From positions 71,485 through 135,484 of the forward strand of contig JBMHDN010000016.1 in assembly GCA_049889355.1 (NCBI GenBank): a stretch of DNA of 64,000 nt, written 5' to 3'. The notes beneath the pieces are model-generated. The model saw only the letters and a program-made list of their open reading frames with translations, made no database searches and was not told where the DNA came from. Each line of letters starts with the position of its first letter. Positions within the stretch are counted from its first letter, which is position 1. The position numbers and the translations under genes were made by a program. The DNA is from JBMHDN01 sp049889355. Lineage in GTDB: Bacteria; Pseudomonadota; Alphaproteobacteria; Puniceispirillales; Puniceispirillaceae. Positions 43,562-50,938 of this stretch are shown here, piece by piece.

Positions 43562-44097
43562 GTGTTCCTCCTGAAACATAAACGCTGCCTGCACACTCAA
43601 ACAAAGATGAGGCGCAAGCATTTTCCACGTCGATGTAAATATTTTTATCACCCCCGTGAGTTTTATAATTCACCTTTCACCATATTGAGCCTGTTGGTCT
43701 AGTGTTTTTCTGAATTTATCTAAAATTTCAGCAATCTCTTGCCACTCTATAGCAAATGCGAACGCTTTTATTGCATCGCCACCCCGCGAAAAACTGAGAT
43801 TTACATAGGGTTGGGTGACCAAATCCTAGCCGAGGTAAATTCCTCAATCTGACTGACCTGTTTTGATAGAGAATCTTAGCCAACCTGTTTTATCAGCGTT
43901 CGGGCATGATGTTCTGCCGTCATTTTTAGCCGAAGGGACCGTCATTTTTCCGCATCTAGATCCAAAATAGCCTATTGATGGGTCCAAATTTGTTCGCTAT
44001 CTGGTAGATCGAGAGGCGAGAGCGGCGATTCTTAAGCCTGTGTAATCCAGGTGTGACAGACCATTGGTAAGATGCGCTCAGCTGTCAGAGGGTGAAC
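43562..44097. other. Divergent intergenic region tauA / tauR
   Basis: 536 bases without a gene. It holds the operator-like direct repeats at 43959-43992 and, just beyond them toward tauA, two copies of CCGTCATTTTT (43917-43927 and 43939-43949), also 22 bases apart. The tauA-proximal part is otherwise unremarkable; no terminator was seen. Confidence 0.55.
43959..43992 (-). promoter_or_regulatory. Candidate TauR operator, tauABC/tauR side
   Basis: GATCCAAAATAG at 43959 and GGTCCAAATTTG at 43981, direct repeats of a (A/G)TCCAAA core 22 bases apart (two helical turns). Read toward tauABC they are TTTGGACC then TTTTGGATC. The same two variants, in the same orientation to the gene, occur upstream of xsc. 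Confidence 0.6.
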
Positions 44098-45594
44098 ATG
44101 TATAATCTCATTTTCAAGCTTGACCCGCAACTTGGCACAAGCTTGCAAGGCCAGGTGCGCGAAATGATTGTCTCGGCGATTCTGGATAGAAGCCTTCAGC
44201 CTGGCGACAGGCTGCCATCCAGCCGTGAGTTGGCAGAACATCTCGGCCTATCACGCAATACGGTTACCTTTGCTTACAGAGCCCTTCAAGATGACGGCTA
44301 TTTGATCGCAAAGCACCGCTCAGGATTTTATGTGAGCGAGGATACAGCTGCATCAGATATGGCCCTTGAGCGCCGTGATAAGCGCCACCCATCAGACGGG
44401 CCCTCCACGCCTCAATCGTTAAGAACAGATACAGTTGGCTGGCAGAATCGGTTGTTATCTCATTATGAAGATATCAGGGTGCTGCAAAAGCCATTAAACT
44501 GGCGGGAATACACCTATCCCTTTGTTTATGGGCAGGCAGATCAAACGCTGTTTAATCATTCTGAATGGCGGGATTGTGCACGCCAGGCACTTGGGCTGCG
44601 CAATTTTGGCATTACGGCTGGGGATTTTGGCCAGCATGATGACCCTTTATTGGTAGAATATATTCGCACCCGCACTTTGCCAGCACGTGGCATCATTGCC
44701 TCATCTGATGAAATTCTTGTGACCATGGGCGCCCAAAATGCACTTTATCTTTTGGCACAGCTTTTGGTGTCAGATAATTCGCGCGTCATTATTGAAGAGC
44801 CAACCTATCCAGATTTGCGCGATATTCTAAGATTACGCACGAAACATTTACACAGCTGTCCGGTGGATGAAAATGGCATCATTCTAGGCGGCCAGGATTT
44901 AACCCAAACAGACCTTGTGGTGATCACCCCCTCGCATCAATGTCCGACAACAGCAACATTATCAACAGACCGACGCCAAGATCTGCTGGCCTCCGCGACA
45001 AGAGATGATTTTCTGATCATTGAAGATGATTATGAATTTGAAATGAATTTCTTGGAAAAGCCGGCACCTGCCTTGAAATCCGGAGATAAAGATGGGCGCG
45101 TGCTCTATGTCGGCAGCTTTTCCAAATCCCTCTTTCCAGGTTTACGGCTTGGCTATCTGGTTGCCCCTGCACCTGTCATCAAATCAGCGCGGAAATTACG
45201 GCATTTAATGCTGCGCCACCCACCTGGGCATTTGCAACGCACGGCGGCCTATTTTTTGGCACTCGGCCATTATGATTCACAGATCAGAAAACTCAGGCGG
45301 CGCCTGGCTGCCAGACGCGCGGTGATGTCTGAGGCGCTCGCGCAAGTTGGACTATTAGATACGCAGGCGGCTAAATTTGGCGGGACCAGCTTTTGGGTCT
45401 ATGGACCACCCAATTTGGACACCACAGCATTGGCAGCGCAATTAGCAGAACAAAGTGTTTTGATCGAACCAGGCGCCAGCTTCTTTTTTGACGAAACAAG
45501 AAGAAATGCGATGCGACTTGCTTATTCTTCTATTCCAGCTAGTAAAATTCCTGCAGGGGTCGATCTTGTGGCAAAGGCTATCGCTGGGCGATAA
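44098..45594 (+). CDS. tauR: MocR-type GntR-family regulator with aminotransferase domain (TauR)
   Basis: 498 residues from ATG 44098 (GAGGG upstream; a GTG two codons earlier is possible). The N-terminal winged helix is of GntR type: LQGQVREMIVSAILDRSLQPGDRLPSSRELAEHLGLSRN in pieces, up to SGFYVSE. After a linker comes a fold-type-I aminotransferase domain (about 110-498), with the PLP Lys in SFSKSLFPGLRLGY and the Asp of IIEDDYEFE. MocR proteins bind PLP and an amino compound and recognise direct repeats, as seen on both sides of this gene. Control of tauABC and xsc is inferred from those repeats and the synteny. Confidence 0.88.
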   Translation: MYNLIFKLDPQLGTSLQGQVREMIVSAILDRSLQPGDRLPSSRELAEHLGLSRNTVTFAYRALQDDGYLIAKHRSGFYVSEDTAASDMALERRDKRHPSDGPSTPQSLRTDTVGWQNRLLSHYEDIRVLQKPLNWREYTYPFVYGQADQTLFNHSEWRDCARQALGLRNFGITAGDFGQHDDPLLVEYIRTRTLPARGIIASSDEILVTMGAQNALYLLAQLLVSDNSRVIIEEPTYPDLRDILRLRTKHLHSCPVDENGIILGGQDLTQTDLVVITPSHQCPTTATLSTDRRQDLLASATRDDFLIIEDDYEFEMNFLEKPAPALKSGDKDGRVLYVGSFSKSLFPGLRLGYLVAPAPVIKSARKLRHLMLRHPPGHLQRTAAYFLALGHYDSQIRKLRRRLAARRAVMSEALAQVGLLDTQAAKFGGTSFWVYGPPNLDTTALAAQLAEQSVLIEPGASFFFDETRRNAMRLAYSSIPASKIPAGVDLVAKAIAGR

Positions 45595-45623
45595 CACAGT
45601 GGGGAAATGGTCTAAAATCCAAG

Positions 45624-45654
45624 TTTTGGATCCAATTAAACGCTATTTTGGACC
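45624..45654 (+). promoter_or_regulatory. Candidate TauR operator upstream of xsc
   Basis: TTTTGGATCC at 45624-45633 and TTTTGGACC from 45646, direct repeats 21-22 bases apart and about 150 bases before the xsc start codon. They match the element at 43959-43992 when each is read toward its target gene. Confidence 0.6.
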
Positions 45655-45801
45655 TAACAGGGTGGTGTTTGCTGTGGCAAAAGGATATAGGTTTTCCTAA
45701 CTTTGTAACAAAACATGGCGTTATGATTTAAGGTCTGATGGTGCGTGAGCCAGAAAAGCAGATGACAGACAGACACTCGCCAGAAAAATGAGGTGATCAA
45801 A

Positions 45802-47580
45802 ATGAAAATGACGACTGAAGAAGCCTTTGTAAAAGTCTTGCAAAGACATGGTATTCGCCATGCCTTTGGTATCATTGGCTCTGCCATGATGCCTATCTCA
45901 GACCTTTTTCCGCAGGCTGGTATCACATTTTGGGATACCGCCCATGAATGTAATGCGGGTATGATGGCAGATGGCTATACACGCGCATCTGGCGAAGTCT
46001 GCATGATGGTCGCGCAAAACGGCCCAGGCATTACCAATTTTGTGACACCTGTGAAAACAGCCTATTGGAACCACACACCCCTGCTGCTGGTAACACCACA
46101 AGCTGCGAACAAAACAATTGGTCAGGGCGGTTTCCAAGAAGTTGAGCAAATGGCGCTGTTCAAAGATATGGTGGCCTATCAAGAAGAAGTGCGCGATCCA
46201 TCACGTATCGCTGAGGTGCTCAACCGGGTGATTTCTCAGGCCAAGCGTCTGTCGGCACCTTGTCAGATTAACGTGCCACGTGATTACTGGACCCAAGTGA
46301 TCGATATTGCGATGCCAGCTGTTGTAGAATTTGAACGCCCAACTGGCGGCGATGCAGCGATTGCAGAAGCAGCTGAGATGCTATCCAATGCAAAATTCCC
46401 AGTGATTTTGAATGGTGCTGGTGTGGTGATTGGCGGGGCCATTGAAACATCAATGGCGTTGGCTGAGCGCCTGGATGCGCCTGTATGCTGTGGTTATCAG
46501 CATAATGACGCCTTCCCTGGCTCACACCCGCTCTTTGCTGGCCCGCTTGGCTATAATGGCTCAAAGGCAGGCATGCAGCTGATTTCACAAGCTGATGTTG
46601 TATTGGCCCTTGGCACACGCTTGAACCCGTTTTCAACCCTGCCTGGCTATGGCATTGATTACTGGCCAAAAGATGCAAAAATCATTCAGGTGGATATCAA
46701 CCCAGACCGGATTGGCCTGACCAAGCCTGTTTCAGTTGGTATTGTCGGGGATGCAAAGAAAGTCGCGACAGGCATTTTAGAGCATCTGAGTGCAGAGGCT
46801 GGCGATCAAGGCCGTGCAGAGCGCAAAGACATCATCGCGACAACCAAATCCAGCTGGGCACAGGAATTAACCTCGCTCAACCATGAAGATGATGATCCAG
46901 GCACAACTTGGAATGAGCGTGCCCGCAATCGTGAGCCAGAAAAGATGAGCCCACGCATGGCATGGCGTGCTATTACTTCTGTCCTGCCGAAAGAAGCGAT
47001 TATCAGCTCTGATATCGGTAATAACTGTGCGATCGGTAATGCCTATCCAACTTTTGAAGAAGGCCGGAAATATCTGGCTCCTGGTCTGTTCGGGCCATGT
47101 GGCTATGGCTTCCCAGCGATTGCAGGTGCCAAAATTGCCAAGCCTGATGTACCGGTGGTCGGTTTTGCAGGTGATGGCGCTTTTGGTATCTCGATGAATG
47201 AAATGGTCTCTGTTGGTCGTGAAGAATGGCCAGCGATCACCATGGTCATTTTCCGCAATTACCAATGGGGCGCAGAAAAGCGCAACACCACCTTGTGGTT
47301 TGATGATAATTTTGTAGGCACAGAGCTTGATCTGGATGTGACCTATGCCGGCATTGCAAAGCAATGTGGCGTAGAGGGTGTTCAGGTTTCAACCATGGAC
47401 GATCTTGCCAAGGCGCTTGATACGGCTATCCGTGCACAGATGGAAGATAAGAAAACAACCTTTATCGAGGTTGTGCTCAACCAAGAGCTGGGTGAGCCAT
47501 TCCGCCGCGATGCGATGAAAAAGCCAGTATCAGTGGCAGGTATCGACCCGGCTGATTTTGTACCACAGCAAGTCGGCTAA
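45802..47580 (+). CDS. xsc: Sulfoacetaldehyde acetyltransferase
   Basis: ThDP-dependent enzyme that converts sulfoacetaldehyde and phosphate to acetyl phosphate and sulfite. The 592 residues show the ThDP N-terminal glutamate region in ITFWDTAHECNAGMMADGYT, an Xsc-specific start (MKMTTEEAFVKVLQRHG), and the C-terminal GDGAFGISMNEMVSVGREEW with the ThDP/Mg motif continuing to FRNYQWGAEKRN. Start 45802 is chosen from GAGGTG 7 bases upstream; the longer frame begins with GTG at 45793. pta follows, so acetyl phosphate can go to acetyl-CoA. No taurine aminotransferase or taurine dehydrogenase gene is visible here. Confidence 0.95.
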   Translation: MKMTTEEAFVKVLQRHGIRHAFGIIGSAMMPISDLFPQAGITFWDTAHECNAGMMADGYTRASGEVCMMVAQNGPGITNFVTPVKTAYWNHTPLLLVTPQAANKTIGQGGFQEVEQMALFKDMVAYQEEVRDPSRIAEVLNRVISQAKRLSAPCQINVPRDYWTQVIDIAMPAVVEFERPTGGDAAIAEAAEMLSNAKFPVILNGAGVVIGGAIETSMALAERLDAPVCCGYQHNDAFPGSHPLFAGPLGYNGSKAGMQLISQADVVLALGTRLNPFSTLPGYGIDYWPKDAKIIQVDINPDRIGLTKPVSVGIVGDAKKVATGILEHLSAEAGDQGRAERKDIIATTKSSWAQELTSLNHEDDDPGTTWNERARNREPEKMSPRMAWRAITSVLPKEAIISSDIGNNCAIGNAYPTFEEGRKYLAPGLFGPCGYGFPAIAGAKIAKPDVPVVGFAGDGAFGISMNEMVSVGREEWPAITMVIFRNYQWGAEKRNTTLWFDDNFVGTELDLDVTYAGIAKQCGVEGVQVSTMDDLAKALDTAIRAQMEDKKTTFIEVVLNQELGEPFRRDAMKKPVSVAGIDPADFVPQQVG

Positions 47581-47599
47581 ATATCGACAGCATGTAAAG

Positions 47600-47631
47600 C
47601 TAGGCCCGTATCCAACGGGCCTAGTTTTTTT
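47600..47631 (+). terminator. Rho-independent terminator after xsc
   Basis: Perfect 10-bp stem CTAGGCCCGT / ACGGGCCTAG (47600-47609 with 47615-47624), 5-base loop, then seven T. It lies 20 bases after the xsc stop and separates xsc from pta. Confidence 0.95.
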
Positions 47632-47772
47632 ATGCCTAAATCTTGAGCCAGATGAGAGTTGTATCCTGCTACGAGTCTGGATTATAACATCTTATTCGGG
47701 CCTTCTGGCTCATGCATGATGAGCGACATGTGATTTACACCGCTATATTTTGGCCGTGATTGAGAGGCATTT

Positions 47773-48729
47773 ATGGACCATCCATTTTTGACAGATAGCT
47801 TTGCCCCCTGCCCTGCAGATTTATTGACGGCCGCACGCAAAGCTGGGCCAGTGCGTATGCTTGTTGTGCAGGCCGCAGCCCCTCTTCCCATGCAATCTGC
47901 ATTTGAAGCCCATCAAGCTGGCATCGCAAACCCTATTCTCATCGGTGATAAAGCCAAGATTATAGCAGAAGCAGATAAATTATCTTGGGACATGTCAGCC
48001 ATTGAAATCATTGAACCAGATGATACAGGTGAACAAGGCTGTGCAGCGGCAGCAGTGGCTGTTTTGCAAACACGCGGTGTTGTATCTGCCGAAAACCAGC
48101 ACGGTATCGGTGCGATTTTAAAAGGCCAGCTTCATACAGATGTCTTTATGGGTGCCTTGCTCCACCGGGATGCAGGGGTGCGTATCGGCAATCGGCTTGT
48201 CCATGTTTTTGCGATTTACCCTGAAAATGGGCCACCTATTTTAGTATCAGATGCAGCGGTGAATGTAACGCCAGATATCAAGTCTCAGCAGCAATCGCTG
48301 ATTGAAATGCAGCGTCTTATTGAGGCACTTGACCATGGCCCGGCACGTATCGCTGTACTTTCTGCAACAGAAACACCTATTGAATCGGTACCCTCATCAA
48401 TAGCCGCTGGGGAATTGGCAGGCTGGGCAAAAGCCAATCTGAATAATGCTGAGATAAGCGGGCCTTTATCGCTTGATTTAGCGCTGTCAGCGAGCTCTGT
48501 TGCTATCAAGGGCTTAACAGGTGATCAGGTGGCAGGACACGCCAATGCGCTGCATGTACCTGATCTTGTCAGCGGCAATATTTTGTATAAATCGCTGGTC
48601 TATTTTGGCGGCGGTTGCGCCGCTGGCCTTGTGATGGGGGGCGCACTACCAATTTTGCTGACAAGCCGGGCTGACCCGCCTGCTGCCCGTCTCGCCTCTG
48701 TCGCGCTGGCCGCCATTCTGCAAAATTAA
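47773..48729 (+). CDS. pta: Phosphate acetyl/butyryltransferase
   Basis: 318 residues of the PTA_PTB family. Visible: AHQAGIANPILIGDKAKI, VSAENQHGIGAILKGQLHTD, DVFMGALLHRDAGVRIG, ISGPLSLDLALS, and the C-terminal DLVSGNILYKSLVYFGGG. It makes acetyl-CoA from acetyl phosphate, the product of Xsc, and the xsc-pta pair is common in taurine and sulfoacetaldehyde degraders. A short Pta without the N-terminal DRTGG domain, typical of such clusters. GAGAGG precedes the ATG; a terminator between it and xsc means it has its own promoter or receives read-through. Confidence 0.9.
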   Translation: MDHPFLTDSFAPCPADLLTAARKAGPVRMLVVQAAAPLPMQSAFEAHQAGIANPILIGDKAKIIAEADKLSWDMSAIEIIEPDDTGEQGCAAAAVAVLQTRGVVSAENQHGIGAILKGQLHTDVFMGALLHRDAGVRIGNRLVHVFAIYPENGPPILVSDAAVNVTPDIKSQQQSLIEMQRLIEALDHGPARIAVLSATETPIESVPSSIAAGELAGWAKANLNNAEISGPLSLDLALSASSVAIKGLTGDQVAGHANALHVPDLVSGNILYKSLVYFGGGCAAGLVMGGALPILLTSRADPPAARLASVALAAILQN

Positions 48730-49161
48730 CGCGTGCTCGGGATATCTGAATTAATAGTTATCTGCCTGACTAATTTACAGGATTATGTGAGTAAATGTAG
48801 AGCTTTATCAGACGGGTTAGCTATTCTTATTCATAATTGGTTATGTGGCCACAGTCAGCAGTGGCAATGGCGCGAAAACCAAAGCGCAGACAATTTTTTT
48901 TGACCCTACATGTGGCTCAAGTCCATTACTCCTGCGATTGAAACGTCAAGGCATTAACATTGGTAGGTATTGATGTCAGAAAATGAACCGTACCACCTAT
49001 AACCTCGCATCAAGAAAAATGAAAAGGCTATGCTTTATCCGGAGTTAGATTGAAATTCGCAGTGATGGCTACATTATAACGGAAAGAAGCTATTTTCGGG
49101 ATAATCATGCTGTTTCTGCATTATATTTTTAATAAATTTATTTCGGAAATTGCACCTATTT
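48730..49161. other. 432-base gap between pta and the glycan locus
   Basis: No gene, RNA or strong terminator recognised between the convergent genes. A+T-rich, with a run of eight T after a weak GCGC...GCGC stem near 48880-48900. A short peptide-like match to the start of IS110-type transposases (VGIDV) at 48963 is too small to call. It marks the change in base composition. Confidence 0.5.
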
Positions 49162-50196
49162 CTATAGCAATTCACCTGCCAATTTTTGCCGATACTTCTC
49201 TGCATCCCAGTCTAACAATTGCGCAATATCAGAAGTCTTTAGCGCTTGGAGCTTTGCGTTTTTCGGCACGCGGCAAATCACATCCGCATAACAATGCAGT
49301 TGCTCATAGACCGCGCGGCCCACTTGACCAACCTCTAAGACGCCGACGCCCTCAATGAAGATAAAATTTAAGCCATCAATATTGATTTTTGGCGCAACTC
49401 TCTCAAGTTCAGTCCAGTTCATACAATAGGCTTCTGCACCAAGAAAAACAGCATGATCAGGATAAAGTACCCATTGATTTTGTACGCGCGCATATAAGGT
49501 AGGGTCAATTGCTAGCTGCTGAAGTTTATAATCTGATACCCAACTACAGAGCCCCTCCAATTCAGCCGGCAGATTTTCCTGCTGAACTGTGTTTTCTTGA
49601 GATATTGAAAAACCTAATTGCCTTTTAGTTGCCGTAGAAAATTCAAACACGATGTTCTTTAGATGTTCTCTGGAATTCGCTGCAAAGACTACGCCATGAT
49701 TTTTCAGTAACAAGATATTTGTTGATTCTAAATCATCTGCAGCTTGTGCAATTGCTGAACTTAGATCAGCACCAGGCATCTTATAATCAACAAGAATCCA
49801 ATTTAAATGACTAGGCAGTTTGGCATCGAAATATGGTTTGGGGTCAGACTGAACAAGCACAGACAGTGAATCCACGGCGTGGACGTGCAACACATATTTA
49901 TGTGGCATCAATCCATGCATCATTGTTTCAATGGATGAACGTCTTTTATAATCACCTTTAAGGGTGGGAGTTATACCAAAATTCTTTTCAAGGATAGCGC
50001 GCTGCAAGAGCGGTAGGTCCACAGGCACGAAAATATCTTCGGTTAGAGCATCAGCCATTCGTGTGCCAGACGCTTTAACCCACAGGGTATTAGATTCCTT
50101 CCAAGACGCGTTTCCACCCGCACCCTGCACCCACAAAGGATCCGTGCCTAGCTCATGGCAGAATGCTTCGATAAATGAGCGATCACTTATGGTCAT
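49162..50196 (-). CDS. Class II aldolase/adducin family protein
   Basis: 344 residues. The zinc-aldolase/epimerase core lies in the first 210: phosphate-binding GGNASWKESNTLWVKASGT, then Glu and H-x-H ligands in SSIETMMHGLMPHKYVLHVHAV, and the third His in LLKNHGVVFAA. A C-terminal extension of about 100 residues ends VGRAVYEQLHCYADVICRVP. It likely cleaves or forms a phosphorylated sugar or polyol in the glycan pathway (inference). It starts within the end of the HAD gene (14-base overlap), so the two are coupled. It is the last gene of the minus-strand locus. Confidence 0.8.
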   Translation of the reverse strand: MTISDRSFIEAFCHELGTDPLWVQGAGGNASWKESNTLWVKASGTRMADALTEDIFVPVDLPLLQRAILEKNFGITPTLKGDYKRRSSIETMMHGLMPHKYVLHVHAVDSLSVLVQSDPKPYFDAKLPSHLNWILVDYKMPGADLSSAIAQAADDLESTNILLLKNHGVVFAANSREHLKNIVFEFSTATKRQLGFSISQENTVQQENLPAELEGLCSWVSDYKLQQLAIDPTLYARVQNQWVLYPDHAVFLGAEAYCMNWTELERVAPKINIDGLNFIFIEGVGVLEVGQVGRAVYEQLHCYADVICRVPKNAKLQALKTSDIAQLLDWDAEKYRQKLAGELL

Positions 50197-50938
50197 GGCT
50201 TGATAGTTTGTTCAGCATTTTAGTTAACTGGCTATAATCGTCAAACATAGCATCGCAACCTGATAAACGTATCTGCTTTTCAGAGCGCTCATTTTGTTTG
50301 GCAATTGTTATACAGCCAAGTGCCTTCTTGGCACCGTCAATATCACATTTCAAGTCGTCACCAACCATCCAATATGCGTCTGCCTTCTTTCCAATCTTCG
50401 CTTCAGCAGCTTGAAATATTTGGGGAGCAGGCTTTTCAACACCAATCTGTTCGCTTGTTAATATAAAATCAAAACTCTCTGACAACCCAAAATAAACAAG
50501 CTTTTGAAATTGAACCTGAGCAGTCAGGTTGGTGACCAGAACAAGGGGGATTGAGTTTAGCCTTGCTTCATCCAAAAAATCTCGAACCCCATCAAACAGG
50601 ACAGCGTTACGCATTAGTGTGTTCCAATATGTCTGTTCACAGTTCAGAGCACTAACAACTGAGGACCCCAAACCCATTATTTCAAACATTGTCTGGAAAT
50701 ATAGAAGGCGACTTCGCGCAGAAGGAGATTTACCAAGTGTCAGCTTTACGGTCTCTCTTGAAACAGCAAACATATCTTGAAATTGCTTTTCAGGTATCTT
50801 GAACTGACGTTCCATCAAATATTGCACAGCCATCATCGCCTTTTTATGCGCTGGGCCGTAAGCGTAAAGAGTATCGTCCAGGTCGATCAAAATAGCTGAA
50901 GGCTTTTGTAAGAATGCAGTTCTATTGAAAGTTTTCAT
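50183..50938 (-). CDS. HAD-superfamily phosphatase
   Basis: 251 residues. HAD motifs: nucleophile Asp in ILIDLDDTLYAYGPAHKKAM, Thr in VTNLTAQVQFQKL, Lys in IGVEKPAPQIFQ, and Asp pair in WMVGDDLKCDIDGAKKALG. A helical cap between motifs I and II gives the subfamily I (phosphoglycolate/haloacid-like) layout. It probably removes phosphate from an intermediate of the same pathway as the overlapping aldolase. The start overlaps the kinase-fusion gene by 17 bases, so the three proteins are translated together. Confidence 0.85.
   Translation of the reverse strand: MKTFNRTAFLQKPSAILIDLDDTLYAYGPAHKKAMMAVQYLMERQFKIPEKQFQDMFAVSRETVKLTLGKSPSARSRLLYFQTMFEIMGLGSSVVSALNCEQTYWNTLMRNAVLFDGVRDFLDEARLNSIPLVLVTNLTAQVQFQKLVYFGLSESFDFILTSEQIGVEKPAPQIFQAAEAKIGKKADAYWMVGDDLKCDIDGAKKALGCITIAKQNERSEKQIRLSGCDAMFDDYSQLTKMLNKLSSHDHK

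Noticed and set aside
48960..48986. Peptide LVGIDVRK resembling the start of an IS110-type transposase
   Set aside because: Only eight residues before a stop and no inverted repeats or further transposase motifs nearby; probably chance.
49107..49358. 83-residue plus-strand frame overlapping the class II aldolase end
   Set aside because: Most of it is antisense to the aldolase and it has no ribosome-binding site or family features.
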